Source: Pseudomonas gingeri
GTDB lineage: Bacteria; Pseudomonadota; Gammaproteobacteria; Pseudomonadales; Pseudomonadaceae
NCBI RefSeq assembly: GCF_013385425.1
Contig: NZ_JACAQA010000005.1
Location: forward strand, 330,549-394,548
DNA length: 64,000 nucleotides
Direction: 5' to 3'
Shown here: in pieces, positions 55,297 to 64,000 of the stretch
Layout: each line of letters begins with the position of its first letter
Position numbering within the stretch: the stretch's first letter is position 1
Made by a program: the position numbers and the translations under genes
Notes under the pieces: model-generated
The model's database searches: none
What the model was told of the DNA's origin: nothing
The model's input: the letters and a program-made list of their open reading frames with translations, nothing else

Positions 55297-56744
55297 TGAA
55301 AGCGCAAATGAATCAGGACGGCCTCTATATCGACGGCCAATGGCGTTCCGGCAGCGAACAGCTACGGGTGATCAATCCGGCGACTGAGGCTCTGCTCGGC
55401 AGCGTTTCCGGTGGCAATGGGCAGGCGGTGGATCAGGCGGTGAGCGCGGCGAACCGGGCTTTTGCCGGTTGGTCGGCGACCACCGGGGCACAGCGTGGCG
55501 CTGTACTGCGCAGGATTGCCGAGGGCGTGCGCGAGCGCCGCGAAACCCTGATGCACCTGCAATCGAGCAACAACGGCAAACCGCTGTTCGAGGCGGGCAT
55601 CGATGTCGATGATGTGATTGCCACCTTTGAATATTACGCGGGCCTGGCCGAGGCCCTCGACGGGCAGCAGGACAAAACGGTCGAGCTGCCCAGCGACGCC
55701 TTCGCCGCCCATGTCCGCCGCGAGCCGTGCGGGGTGGTGGGGCTGATCGTGCCGTGGAATTTCCCGATGGTCACCACTGCCTGGAAGCTGGCTCCGGCCC
55801 TGGCCGCCGGTTGCTGCGTGGTGCTCAAACCCTCGGAAGTCACGCCGCTGCCGGAGCTGGAACTGGCGTCGATCATTGCTGAGAGCGGCTTGCCGGCCGG
55901 GGTCTTCAACCTGGTCTGCGGCACCGGCCTGGCCGTCGGCGCACCATTGGCGGCCGACCCTCGGGTGGCGAAGATTTCCTTCACCGGCAGCAATGCGGTG
56001 GGAGTCCAGGTGATGCAGCGGGCAGCGGAAACCGTGAAGGGCGTCAGCCTGGAACTGGGGGGCAAATCGGCGCTGCTGGTGATGGCCGATGCCGACCTCG
56101 ATCTGGCGGTTGAGCTCGCCAGTGGCGGCGGTTTCTTCAATGCCGGGCAGATGTGCTCGGCCACCAGCCGGGTGCTGGTGGCGGAGGAGATCGCCGATGA
56201 ATTCCTGTTGCGCCTCACTGCGCGGGCCGAAGCCATTCGCGTGGCGGACCCGTTCGACCCCGAGGTGGAAATGGGCGCGCTGGTCAACCAGGCGCAATAC
56301 CAGCGTGTGCTCGCTCATATCGACCGTGGCCTGAGTGTCGGTGCCCGACTGGTCTGTGGCGGCGGACGTCCGCCGGAGCTCGCGCGCGGTTATTTTTTGC
56401 GACCGACCATCTTCACCGAAGTGCCCCTGGACAGTGCGTTATGGCGTGAAGAGATTTTCGGCCCGGTGCTCTGTGTGCGCAGTTTTACCAGCGAGGCCGA
56501 GGCATTGGCGCTGGCCAACGACAGCGAGTTCGGTCTGGTGGCCAGTGTGGTCAGCCGCAATGCCCAGACCGCGCAGCGTATCGCCAATGCCTTGCAGGCT
56601 GGGCTGGTATGGATCAACGCGCCGCAGGTGATCTTTCCGCAAACCGCCTGGGGCGGCTACAAGCAGAGCAGCCTGGGCCGTGAGCTGGGGCCTTGGGGCT
56701 TGCAGGCCTTCCAGGAAATCAAACATGTGATTCGCGCCCTGTAA
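55296..56744 (+). CDS. Aldehyde dehydrogenase, betaine/guanidinobutyraldehyde type
   Basis: A 482-aa NAD(P)-dependent aldehyde dehydrogenase. The cofactor motif FTGSNAVGVQVMQRA, the catalytic Glu in VSLELGGKSALLV and the catalytic Cys in FFNAGQMCSATSRVLV are intact. It would oxidise the aldehyde made by the preceding decarboxylase, for example 4-guanidinobutanal to 4-guanidinobutanoate (inference). The ATG overlaps the upstream stop by one base (TGATG) and follows GGGGAGG. Confidence 0.87.
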   Translation: MKAQMNQDGLYIDGQWRSGSEQLRVINPATEALLGSVSGGNGQAVDQAVSAANRAFAGWSATTGAQRGAVLRRIAEGVRERRETLMHLQSSNNGKPLFEAGIDVDDVIATFEYYAGLAEALDGQQDKTVELPSDAFAAHVRREPCGVVGLIVPWNFPMVTTAWKLAPALAAGCCVVLKPSEVTPLPELELASIIAESGLPAGVFNLVCGTGLAVGAPLAADPRVAKISFTGSNAVGVQVMQRAAETVKGVSLELGGKSALLVMADADLDLAVELASGGGFFNAGQMCSATSRVLVAEEIADEFLLRLTARAEAIRVADPFDPEVEMGALVNQAQYQRVLAHIDRGLSVGARLVCGGGRPPELARGYFLRPTIFTEVPLDSALWREEIFGPVLCVRSFTSEAEALALANDSEFGLVASVVSRNAQTAQRIANALQAGLVWINAPQVIFPQTAWGGYKQSSLGRELGPWGLQAFQEIKHVIRAL

Positions 56745-56952
56745 AACAGGGCAGTGCATGCCTCGAAATGAGGCATGCGCCGAGTGCATGGCTTCAATGA
56801 CAAACTTTCGATTGTTGCCGGTCCCAGGCGACCTCAGGATGAACCCGCCGACTCAGCTACGACCCACGGTCCACGGGGGCTCCAGCGAGATCGAAGACCG
56901 GCCGCAGACGTTGCGACCGACCTCATACCTAAAAGAATAAAGGGAGTCCGAA

Positions 56953-58056
56953 ATGGGCCAGTACGACCTGAACAGAAGGCAGTTCATCAAGACCGTGGGC
57001 GTCGCTTCGGTGGCCGCCGCCGCCATGAGCATGCCGTTTATCCGGGCCAATGCCAGCGATACTCGCTTCCAGGGCAAGACCCTGAAGCTGCTGACCTGGT
57101 CCGATGACACCGGCCTTGCCGCCCTGCGCAATATCGCCGCGACCTTCGAGGCCAAGACCGGCGCCAAGGTGATCGCCGACCGCACCGGCAGCACCTCGGA
57201 AATGGTCGCCAAGCTCAAGGCCGGCGGTGATCGTCCGCAGTACGACATCATCACCCTGGCCGGTGTCGGCGCCGAAGGTCTGGCCGCTGCCGGGCTCCTG
57301 GAAAAACCCGATCTGAACCGCATTCCCAACCTGGTCGACGTGCCGGAAAAATACCGTACCGGCGCCAACGGCCATGGCATCGGCTACCTGCTCTGGTGCA
57401 ACAGCCTGGTCTACAGCACCCGCACCGTGAAAGAAGCGCCGGACAGCTATGCGGCGCTGTGGGACAAGGACTTCGCCAGCAACCTGTTCCTGCCGCCGCC
57501 GAACTGGACCGAGGCCATGGACCTGATCATCATCGCCGCCAAGCTGGCCGGTGGTGATGAGCACAATATCGAGCCGGGCTTCAAGAAACTCGCCGAGCTC
57601 AAGGACCGCGTGGTCACCCTCGGGGAGAACCCCAACCAGATCGCCGAGCTGTTCCGTACCGGCTCCCTGGACCTGGGCGGCCTGTATGCCCCGGCGTTCT
57701 TTCCGAAACAGATTCGTGATCCGGCCTACGGCCTGGGTGCCACATTCGGTATGAAGGAAGGCTTCTACACCGACCTGATGCTCTCGGTGATGCCGAAGAA
57801 TCGCCCTGGCGATACCGACCTGGCCTACGCCTTTATCGACCATTCGCTCGACCCGCTGGTGCAGGGCAAGATGGCCGAAGACATCTTCAACGGTCCGGTC
57901 AATGCCAAGGCGATCATCTCCGCCGAAGCGCGCAAAAGCCCGTACATCCTGACCCCGGAACAGATTGCCGATAAGGCCATCATGCACGACAACGCTTTCC
58001 TGGCGACGGTGCATGACCAGTGGATTCGCCGCTATACGGAAATCTTTTCGTCCTGA
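56953..58056 (+). CDS. Polyamine-type ABC transporter substrate-binding protein (Tat-exported)
   Basis: A 367-aa periplasmic binding protein of the PotD/PotF class. The N terminus is a twin-arginine signal (NRRQFIKTVGVASVAAAAMS) ending ANA, unusual among these proteins, which are mostly Sec-exported. The mature part has LKLLTWSDDTGLAALRNIAA and YDIITLAGVGAEGLAAAGLL. It leads the transporter part of the block; AAGGGAGTC lies close upstream of its ATG. The ligand is likely a guanidino compound or polyamine. Confidence 0.87.
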   Translation: MGQYDLNRRQFIKTVGVASVAAAAMSMPFIRANASDTRFQGKTLKLLTWSDDTGLAALRNIAATFEAKTGAKVIADRTGSTSEMVAKLKAGGDRPQYDIITLAGVGAEGLAAAGLLEKPDLNRIPNLVDVPEKYRTGANGHGIGYLLWCNSLVYSTRTVKEAPDSYAALWDKDFASNLFLPPPNWTEAMDLIIIAAKLAGGDEHNIEPGFKKLAELKDRVVTLGENPNQIAELFRTGSLDLGGLYAPAFFPKQIRDPAYGLGATFGMKEGFYTDLMLSVMPKNRPGDTDLAYAFIDHSLDPLVQGKMAEDIFNGPVNAKAIISAEARKSPYILTPEQIADKAIMHDNAFLATVHDQWIRRYTEIFSS

Positions 58057-58095
58057 GGTTCAGGTCGCGCCAGGATTCGAAGACACCGCGCAACC

Positions 58096-58189
58096 TGTAG
58101 GAGCAGGCGGTCCGGCGTCCCGGCTTGCCCGCGAAGCTTTTGGCGTTCTTGAGGACGCCTTCGCTGGCAAGCCAGGCTCCTACAAGGAC
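58096..58189. repeat. REP palindrome pair within the operon
   Basis: Inverted units CTGTAGGAGCAGGCGGTCC... and CTTCGCTGGCAAGCCAGGCT between the binding-protein gene and the first permease gene. In such operons intergenic REPs often stabilise the upstream message and lower downstream expression. Confidence 0.75.
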
Positions 58190-58267
58190 CGCGTTCAGTC
58201 CTGATGATCAAGCGCGTCCGCCAGGTGCCTGGCTTGTTGATGATTTCTCTCAGTCGAGACTCTTTTT

Positions 58268-59176
58268 ATGGAACACCAACCTCTGACCCGGCCGGTCGGC
58301 GTGGCTTTGCCGCGACCCTGCGCGGGTATTTCGCCCACCGCCCGGGCCTGGCTTTTCCTTTCGCCGTCGATGCTGTTTCTCGCCGTGCTGATTCTCGCCA
58401 GCCTGCTGGTGCTCAGGATGAGCGTCGGCACCAAGGGCGCCGAATGGACCGGCTTCAGCCTCGCCAGCTACGCGCAGTTGCTTGAACCCTACTACCTCAA
58501 GTCGTTGCTGCTGACCCTGCGCCTGGCGCTGTTCAGCGCCGTGATCGCGGTGCTGCTGGCGATCCCCGTGGCCTACACCATGTCGCGCCTGACCTCGCCG
58601 TTTCTGCGGCGAATCTTCCTCGCCGCGGTGCTCCTGCCGCTGCTGGTCAACCTTTTGCTGCAAAGCTACGGCTGGCTGGTGATTCTCGGTCCCGGCGGCA
58701 TGCTCAACCAGGCGCTGATGGGCCTGGGCCTGATCAAGCGCCCGATCATGCTGCTGTACAACCAGAACGGCGTGTTGATGGGCCTGGTGCAGACCGCTTT
58801 TCCCCTCGCGGTCCTGCCTATCGCCAGCGCCATGCGTGGTGTCGCCCGCACCTACGAAGAGGCCGCCGCGACCCTCGGCGCCAGCCGCTTCCAGGTGTTT
58901 CGCCAAGTAGTCCTGCCGATGAGCCTGCCGGGCATCATCACCGGCGCGACCCTGGTGTTCGCCTACAACGCCAGCAGCTTTGTCGTGCCCCTGCTGCTGG
59001 GCGGTCGGCGTGTACCGATGCTGGCGGTGATGGTCCATGACCAGATTGCCCCGCTGATGAACTGGCCGGCGGCTTCGGCGGCCGGCGTGGTCCTGATCAT
59101 CACCACCCTGGCGATCATGACCTTGTCCGAATACGTCACCGGCCGTCGGCGCCGGATGCTGGAGTCCTGCCAATGA
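58268..59176 (+). CDS. ABC transporter permease, polyamine type (PotB-like)
   Basis: A 302-aa inner-membrane permease with about six helices. The EAA loop for ATPase contact is EEAAATLGASRFQVFRQVVLP. It pairs with the next permease, with which it overlaps by four bases (ATGA). The binding-protein-dependent importer context fits PotB/YdcU-type components. Confidence 0.88.
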   Translation: MEHQPLTRPVGVALPRPCAGISPTARAWLFLSPSMLFLAVLILASLLVLRMSVGTKGAEWTGFSLASYAQLLEPYYLKSLLLTLRLALFSAVIAVLLAIPVAYTMSRLTSPFLRRIFLAAVLLPLLVNLLLQSYGWLVILGPGGMLNQALMGLGLIKRPIMLLYNQNGVLMGLVQTAFPLAVLPIASAMRGVARTYEEAAATLGASRFQVFRQVVLPMSLPGIITGATLVFAYNASSFVVPLLLGGRRVPMLAVMVHDQIAPLMNWPAASAAGVVLIITTLAIMTLSEYVTGRRRRMLESCQ

Positions 59177-60021
59177 GCCTGTCGTCGTCCAAACGCCTGT
59201 CGATCCTGCCGGGGGAGACCGGGCGCTTCGCCGGGATTCTTTCGGGGATCATCCTGCTGCTGGCGGTGCTGCCGATCCTGACCATGATCGTCATGTCCTT
59301 CAGCGGTGCCTCGAACCTCGACTTCCCGCCCAGCAGCTACAGCCTGCAATGGTATCGCGCGGCCTGGCAGACCTTCGTCTCACCCGATAGCAGCGATGTG
59401 CTGAGCCTGGGCAAGGCGATGACCACCAGCCTGCTGGTGGCCTGCCTGACCATGGTGTTTGCGACCCTGGTGGCGGTGCCCGCTGCTTATGCGCTGGTGC
59501 GTTGCGAATTTCGTGGCAAGGCCGTGGCGTTGCAACTGATGTCCCTGCCCCTGGTGTTTCCGATGGTGGTGCTGGGCCTGGCGTTGCTGTTGGTGTTCGA
59601 CAGCCTGCCGTTCCAGATGAGCTTCTCGCGGTTGGTGATTGCCCACGTGATCCTGGCCTTGCCCTTCGTGGTGAAGAACTGCACGGCGGCCATGCTCTCC
59701 ATCGGCAGCGAGGTCGAGGAGGCGGCGCAGATGCTTGGTGCTTCGCCGCAGCGGGCGATCCTCGATGTGGTGGTGCCGTTGATGAAGTCGGGGATTCTCG
59801 CCGGGATGCTGCTGGCGTTCATCGTCTCGTTCAACGAGTTCACCGTGACCTATTTCCTCTACACCATCGACGTGATGACCGTGCCGATCTGGATGTACAG
59901 CCGCACCGTCTCGTCCCTGGACCCTACTGTTTTCTCCTTTGCCGTGCTGATCGTGCTGATCGACTTCGTCCTGATCTGGGCGTTGGAGAAGCTGGTGGGC
60001 GAGGGCGGCGTTTCCTTCTGA
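59173..60021 (+). CDS. ABC transporter permease, polyamine type (PotC-like)
   Basis: A 282-aa permease with about six helices and the EAA loop EEAAQMLGASPQRAILDVVVP. It forms the heterodimeric channel with the preceding permease. The ATPase gene starts 18 bases after its stop with GAGGT just upstream. Confidence 0.88.
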   Translation: MSLSSSKRLSILPGETGRFAGILSGIILLLAVLPILTMIVMSFSGASNLDFPPSSYSLQWYRAAWQTFVSPDSSDVLSLGKAMTTSLLVACLTMVFATLVAVPAAYALVRCEFRGKAVALQLMSLPLVFPMVVLGLALLLVFDSLPFQMSFSRLVIAHVILALPFVVKNCTAAMLSIGSEVEEAAQMLGASPQRAILDVVVPLMKSGILAGMLLAFIVSFNEFTVTYFLYTIDVMTVPIWMYSRTVSSLDPTVFSFAVLIVLIDFVLIWALEKLVGEGGVSF

Positions 60022-60039
60022 TTTCTTGAGGTAAGCAAC

Positions 60040-61098
60040 ATGACTGGACTGATTCTGGAAAACGTCGAAAAGCACTACGGCCTGGCCTGTGCGGTGAAGG
60101 ACGTCAATCTGCACCTGCCCGAAGGCAAGCTGGTGTGCTTCCTCGGCCCTTCGGGGTGCGGCAAGACCACCTTGCTGCGGATGATCGCCGGCCTGGAAAC
60201 CCTCAGCGGTGGCGAGATCCGCCTGGACGGCGAGGACATCGGCCAGACCCCGGCGCACCTGCGCAACTTCGGCATGGTGTTCCAGTCCCTGGCGCTGTTT
60301 CCCCATATGACCGTGGGCGAGAACATCGCCTATCCGCTGAAGCTGCGCGGGGTCGGCAAGGCCGAGCAGCAGGCGCGGGTGGTCGAACTGCTGCAACTGA
60401 TTCAACTGAGCGAGATGACCGGCCGGCCGGTGTCCAAGCTCTCAGGTGGCCAGCGCCAGCGGGTGGCGATTGCCCGGGCGATTGCCGCGCGGCCCAAGCT
60501 CCTGCTGCTGGATGAGCCGCTGTCGGCGCTGGATGCCAAGTTGCGCGAATCGATGCAGGTGGAAATCCGCCAGCTGCAACAGCGCCTGAACATCACCACC
60601 ATCATGGTCACCCACGACCAGCGCGAGGCGATGACCATGGCCGATATCGTGGTGGTGCTGGGCGAGCATCGGGTGCAGCAGGTGGGCACGCCGATCGAGA
60701 TCTATCGGCACCCGGCCAATGAGTTCGTCGCCGACTTTATCGGTTCGGGCAATATCTTTCCGGCCACTGTGCTGGGCGGCGGAAGGATCGGCTTGCCAGG
60801 AGGCGAGAGCATCGAGGTACCGAGCAGTGCAGGTGTCGAGACCGGTAAGCAGGTGCGGATGCTGGTGCGCCCGGAAGACCTGCAACTCTCCGCGCCCGAG
60901 TCGACGGCGGGGCACAATCGCCTGCTCGGCACGGTGATCTTCGTCCGCGATATCGGCTCGACCATTGAAACCATCGTCGAGTGTTCCGGTGTGTCGTTCA
61001 CGGCGCTGAGCACGCCGTGCCAGGGCATCGGCCTGGGGGTGGGGCATAGGGTCTCGGTGACCATTCCGGCCGAGGCGTGCCGGGTTCTGGCAGCCTAG
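60040..61098 (+). CDS. ABC transporter ATPase, polyamine type (PotA-like)
   Basis: A 352-aa ATP-binding subunit. Walker A FLGPSGCGKTTLLRMI, signature KLSGGQRQRVAIARAI, Walker B LLLDEPLSALDAK and switch His in VTHDQREAMT are intact, followed by a C-terminal TOBE-type regulatory domain (about residues 240-350). It energises import by the two permeases. It is convergent with an AraC-type gene only three bases away. Confidence 0.91.
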   Translation: MTGLILENVEKHYGLACAVKDVNLHLPEGKLVCFLGPSGCGKTTLLRMIAGLETLSGGEIRLDGEDIGQTPAHLRNFGMVFQSLALFPHMTVGENIAYPLKLRGVGKAEQQARVVELLQLIQLSEMTGRPVSKLSGGQRQRVAIARAIAARPKLLLLDEPLSALDAKLRESMQVEIRQLQQRLNITTIMVTHDQREAMTMADIVVVLGEHRVQQVGTPIEIYRHPANEFVADFIGSGNIFPATVLGGGRIGLPGGESIEVPSSAGVETGKQVRMLVRPEDLQLSAPESTAGHNRLLGTVIFVRDIGSTIETIVECSGVSFTALSTPCQGIGLGVGHRVSVTIPAEACRVLAA

Positions 61099-61101
61099 CG
61101 C

Positions 61102-62031
61102 CTAGACACTCAGGCGCAACCGCGCCAGGTCGCGCAGCGGTGGCGCGCCGAACAGCCGGCTGTATTCGCGGCTGAACTGCGAGGGGCTTTCATAGCCCAC
61201 GCGGTAGCCCGCCGCCGAGGCGTCCAGGCCTTCGATCAGCATCAGCCGCCGCGCTTCCTGCAGGCGCAGCTGCTTCTGGTACTGCAACGGGCTCATGGAT
61301 GTCATCGCCTTGAACCGGTGATGCAGGGTCGACACGCTCAGGTTGGCCTCGCGGGCCAGGCTGTCGATGCGCAGCGGTTGTTCGAAATTGCCGTTCAACC
61401 ACTTGATCGCCTGGCTGACCCGGTGGCTCTGGCTATTGGCGATGGCGATTTCATACAGCCGGTAGCCCTGGGGGCTGCGCAGCAGTCGATAGAGAATTTC
61501 CCGACGGATCAGCGGCGCGAGCATGTTGATGTCTTTCGGGCTGTCGAGCAGGCGGGTCAGGCGCAGCAGGGCATCGAACATCTGTGTGTCCAGGCGCTCG
61601 ACATACAAGCCGCGCCCGGTGGGCCGGCTGGGCACGCCCATGGGGCCGGCCTCGGCAATCAAGGCACTGATTTCGGCCGGATCGATATCCACGCGCAAGG
61701 CGAGGATCGGGTGTTCCGGCGAGACACTGGTGATCCGCCCGCAAATCGGCATGGAAACCGAGACCACCATGTAGTTCAGCGGGTCGTAGACAAAGTTCTC
61801 ATCCCCCAGGCGTACTTCCTTGCGACCCTGGGCCATGACACACAGGGCCGGCTGGGCCAGGACCGGGGAGAATTCGTGGGGCTGGCCATGGCGCGACAGG
61901 TGCAGCGAGCCCACCGCGGTGGCGTAGCTGCCGTCTTCACCGGTGTTGCGGTAGATGATCTCGGCCAGCTCCGCGCGCAACTTTTCCATTTCTACCGGCA
62001 GGGGGACTTGGGGTTGATCGAGCAAGGACAT
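61102..62031 (-). CDS. AraC-family transcriptional regulator
   Basis: A 309-aa regulator with an N-terminal AraC-type ligand/dimerisation domain (FSPVLAQPALCVMAQGRKEV, LNYMVVSVSMPICGRI) and a C-terminal double HTH (LRIDSLAREANLSVSTLHHR, AAGYRVGYESPSQFSREYSR). The start MSLLDQPQV at 62031 is chosen because the upstream extension contains no conserved residues. The target genes are unknown; it is convergent with the ABC operon and so is unlikely to be its direct neighbour-regulator. Confidence 0.88.
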   Translation of the reverse strand: MSLLDQPQVPLPVEMEKLRAELAEIIYRNTGEDGSYATAVGSLHLSRHGQPHEFSPVLAQPALCVMAQGRKEVRLGDENFVYDPLNYMVVSVSMPICGRITSVSPEHPILALRVDIDPAEISALIAEAGPMGVPSRPTGRGLYVERLDTQMFDALLRLTRLLDSPKDINMLAPLIRREILYRLLRSPQGYRLYEIAIANSQSHRVSQAIKWLNGNFEQPLRIDSLAREANLSVSTLHHRFKAMTSMSPLQYQKQLRLQEARRLMLIEGLDASAAGYRVGYESPSQFSREYSRLFGAPPLRDLARLRLSV

Positions 62032-62372
62032 GGCGGGCCCTGGAGGTGATTGCGAATGGGGCAAGCTTAAGTTTGGGCAATCCGCAACGCCAGGACAATA
62101 CTGCGCAATTCTTGCCTGATTCTGCAGTCTTTTCATATGACGGTCATATTACAGGCGGCCAGGCGCCGGGAATTTGCTCAAAACGCGGTGGGGAGGGAGA
62201 GGGCAGTCCGGGGGCCTCGGCGCTGGCGGGAATCGGTGTCGCGGCAGGATTGTGCAATAAGCCGGCAGGAATCGACTAACGACCCCTCGTCAAACGCTCT
62301 AATCTCTGTTCCTGTCGCAGTCAGTCCCCGGGCTGATTGAGCGAGTACAACTTCTCTTCGGGAGCGTCGCGC

Positions 62373-62738
62373 ATGTCCAAGCCTATCCCCGTCAGTCATA
62401 TGGCCTTTGTTCGTGCACGCCCTGGGCGTTCCGCCGAGCTGGGCGCACGGCTGAGCAGCCTGATCGAACCCTCCCGCCAGGCCTCCGGTTGCCTGCAATT
62501 TTCCCTGCAGCACTCCCTGGCCGATGCCGACCTGTGGTTGGTATCCGGATTCTGGATCAACCAACCGGCCATGACAGCCTACTTCAATACCCCGGCCATG
62601 CAGGTCTTTGCCGAGCTGGTCCAGGACCTGGTGGTCGACAGCTTCGACTTCCATACCTTCAGCGATGTCAGCGCGGCCCGGGCCCAGTGCGATTTTCATC
62701 TGTCCAGCGCAGGTGCCTTGCAGCAGTTGGCCAGCTGA
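62373..62738 (+). CDS. Antibiotic biosynthesis monooxygenase (ABM) family protein
   Basis: A 121-aa ferredoxin-like protein of the ABM fold (HMAFVRARPGRSAELGARLS, SGCLQFSLQHSLADADLWLV). Members are cofactor-free monooxygenases or heme-binding proteins; the activity is not evident. GGAG lies about 11 bases ahead of the ATG at 62373. It is followed by a small unrelated gene. Confidence 0.75.
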   Translation: MSKPIPVSHMAFVRARPGRSAELGARLSSLIEPSRQASGCLQFSLQHSLADADLWLVSGFWINQPAMTAYFNTPAMQVFAELVQDLVVDSFDFHTFSDVSAARAQCDFHLSSAGALQQLAS

Positions 62739-62780
62739 AGGTTTAGAATGCCGGCCAATCAATTGGCCGGGATAACAGGC

Positions 62781-63020
62781 ATGGCACGTAAAGCATTCAC
62801 ACACTTCGAAGCCGTTTCGGCGGTGGTTCCCGGTGAGGGCGGTTATAGCGCGGCGATTGCCGTGAAAGCCCTGGACGGTTCCGGTGCACCACGGTTTCAC
62901 AAAATACTCGATGAACAGAAGTTCAAGACCGCCTTCGAGGCCGACGAGGCTGCCGCGCAAGAGCTTGCGCGACTGGCTGATGTCGACGAAGAGGGTGAGT
63001 TGGCCTGGTCGGTGGTTTAA
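62781..63020 (+). CDS. Small conserved hypothetical protein
   Basis: A 79-aa soluble protein (MARKAFTHFEAVSAVVPGEG... DEEGELAWSVV), acidic towards the C terminus. No family or motif recognised. It is separated by 42 bases from the ABM gene on the same strand and may be co-transcribed. Convergent with the flavin reductase gene. Confidence 0.65.
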   Translation: MARKAFTHFEAVSAVVPGEGGYSAAIAVKALDGSGAPRFHKILDEQKFKTAFEADEAAAQELARLADVDEEGELAWSVV

Positions 63021-63029
63021 CGACCGGGT

Positions 63030-63650
63030 CTATCGTGGACGGTACATCTTGAACAAGGCTTCCGGGCCCAACTGGAAGTAGTCCGCCGGGCCACCGCCGC
63101 GCAGAATCGGTTCGGCGGCGGCGGTGTCGTAGACCCCATCCTTGAGCAGCCACTTGGCGATATGCACGGCGACCACTTCGCCGAGCACCAGCCAGGTGGG
63201 CACCAACGCCTGATCGGCCCGTTGCAGTTGAATGATCTGGGTGACCTTGCATTCGAACGACACCGGGCTTTCCTGTACCCGTGGCACCTTGATGATCCGC
63301 GAGGCGGAGGGGGTGAGGCCGGACAGTTCGAATTCATCGACCTCGGCGGGCGCGGCCGCGGAACTCTGGTTCATGGCTTCGGCCAGGGGCCGGGTGGCGA
63401 GGTTCCAGGCGAACTCACCGGTTTGTTCGATGTTGTTCAGGCTGTCTTTGCGACCGACGCTGGCGAAACCGACGATTGGCGGAATGTAGTTGAACGCGTT
63501 GAAAAAGCTGTAGGGCGCCAGGTTCAGCCGGCCTTGGGAATCCTGCGAGGAAATCCAGCCGATGGGCCGTGGGCCGACGATGGCATTGAACGGGTCGTGG
63601 GGCAGGCCGTGGCCGTTGGCGGGTTCGTAGTAGTGGATGGCATCGGACAT
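63030..63650 (-). CDS. Flavin reductase-like FMN-binding oxidoreductase
   Basis: A 206-aa protein of the flavin reductase/split-barrel family. The FMN-binding pattern VGPRPIGWISSQDSQGRLNL with APYSFFNAFNYIPPIVGFAS is typical of this class, and KDSLNNIEQTGEFAWNLAT supports it. It would reduce or bind FMN, alone or for a monooxygenase partner; none is adjacent. Full family length. Confidence 0.86.
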   Translation of the reverse strand: MSDAIHYYEPANGHGLPHDPFNAIVGPRPIGWISSQDSQGRLNLAPYSFFNAFNYIPPIVGFASVGRKDSLNNIEQTGEFAWNLATRPLAEAMNQSSAAAPAEVDEFELSGLTPSASRIIKVPRVQESPVSFECKVTQIIQLQRADQALVPTWLVLGEVVAVHIAKWLLKDGVYDTAAAEPILRGGGPADYFQLGPEALFKMYRPR

Positions 63651-63737
63651 GGTTCGAGGTTCCGTGAGCAGGATGGGGCAGGTGCACAGTGTGCTGTGCC
63701 TGATTATGAAATGCGATAGTCGGATGTCTGCGCATTT

Positions 63738-63869
63738 GTGGCGAGCGGGCTTGCCCGCGCTGGGCCGCGAAGCGGCCCTAAAACCGGCGAATCCTGTGCA
63801 TCAGGTAGAACGAGGTGGTTGGTTTTGCGACTGCTTCGCAGCCGAGCGCGGGCAAGCCCGCTCGCCACA
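63738..63869. repeat. Long REP palindrome
   Basis: Arms GTGGCGAGCGGGCTTGCCC and GGGCAAGCCCGCTCGCCAC separated by about 95 bases containing a smaller GGCCGCGAAGCGGCC hairpin. Located between the flavin reductase gene and the end of the window. Confidence 0.82.
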
Positions 63870-63921
63870 TGGGGCCTTCACCGCCTGGGAGTTTTGTATT
63901 TCTGCCCCCCAGAAATGACTA

Positions 63922-63941
63922 AGCCCGGCCGAGGCCGGGCT
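63922..63941 (-). terminator. Hairpin downstream of the partial gene at the window edge
   Basis: AGCCCGGCC-GA-GGCCGGGCT, a perfect nine-base stem 21 bases beyond the stop codon of the minus-strand partial gene. The following minus-strand bases are only weakly T-rich, so termination strength is uncertain. Confidence 0.55.
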
Positions 63942-63962
63942 GTGATGCCGTTTCTGAAGAGG

Positions 63963-64000
63963 TTAACTGATAGCTGCGGCGGTACCGGTGCGATCGAAGC
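63963..64000 (-). CDS. 3' end of an unidentified gene (partial)
   Basis: The minus-strand frame ending in TAA at 63965-63963 encodes ...FDRTGTAAAIS before the window edge. The hairpin at 63922-63941 beyond the stop supports a real gene end, but 12 codons do not allow identification. Confidence 0.35.
   Translation of the reverse strand, partial: FDRTGTAAAIS

Noticed and set aside
59380..60405. Long minus-strand frame opposite the ABC permease and ATPase genes
   Set aside because: Gln/His-rich antisense frame crossing two well-supported genes; no recognisable protein features.

Overview
The window is a piece of a Pseudomonas chromosome, most likely from the P. fluorescens group. The evidence is the GC-rich coding bias, the ornithine-lipid pair olsBA, a phaG gene, many short palindromic REP elements containing a GGCTTGCC core, and a polyamine/guanidino-type catabolic region. 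Two less typical segments interrupt the core: a roughly 22-kb island (about 12.16-34.03 kb) and a small AT-richer islet (about 39.2-42.7 kb) next to a tRNA-Gly gene.

Layout. 0-9.1 kb is core: acpH, olsBA, a secreted beta-lactamase-fold hydrolase with a small partner, a YceI protein, a cardiolipin synthase, a LysE exporter, a PAS-GAF-GGDEF diguanylate cyclase, a FlxA-like protein and a HigBA-like toxin-antitoxin pair with a perfect operator palindrome. 9.2-12 kb holds a frameshifted restriction-enzyme remnant, an HPP-CBS membrane protein and a LysR regulator.

The island (12.16-34.03 kb) is bounded by matching arrays of a repeat related to TTTGCATTCGACTTGACCA, in inverted orientation, and carries an IS21-type istAB pair near its right end. 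Its cargo has three main parts. First is a leftward fluoride-resistance cluster with two fluoride riboswitches: crcB, two DUF190 proteins, a CLC-F antiporter, small unknown proteins, second-copy-type enolase and inorganic pyrophosphatase genes (the two classical fluoride-sensitive enzymes) and a small EamA transporter. Second is a low-GC two-gene module of a Ser/Thr-kinase-like protein and a helical-repeat protein, flanked by two direct copies of a 181/182-bp MITE. Third is an OLD-nuclease/UvrD-helicase pair resembling a long, divergent Gabija antiphage system. A broken IS256 element, istAB and an unknown divergent gene pair complete the island. The right end interrupts the 3' end of a LysR gene.

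34-39 kb carries that LysR gene, an FAD amine oxidase and a putrescine-type binding protein, then two lipoproteins. 39.2-42.7 kb holds a frameshifted amino-acid permease, an Lrp regulator and a cystathionine-lyase-like PLP enzyme, followed by tRNA-Gly(CCC). 43-64 kb is core again: phaG, rsuA, a second diguanylate cyclase beside a periplasmic Cache protein, an MFS exporter, and several regulators and oxidoreductases. It also contains a co-directional block encoding a 2-ketoarginine-decarboxylase-like TPP enzyme, an aldehyde dehydrogenase and a complete polyamine-type ABC importer.

The items most worth testing are the MITE-flanked kinase/solenoid module, the oversized Gabija-like pair, the two-riboswitch fluoride operon with its PII-like small proteins, and the idea that all of this moved as one IstAB-driven unit. 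All functional calls come from reading the sequence; no database search was run.
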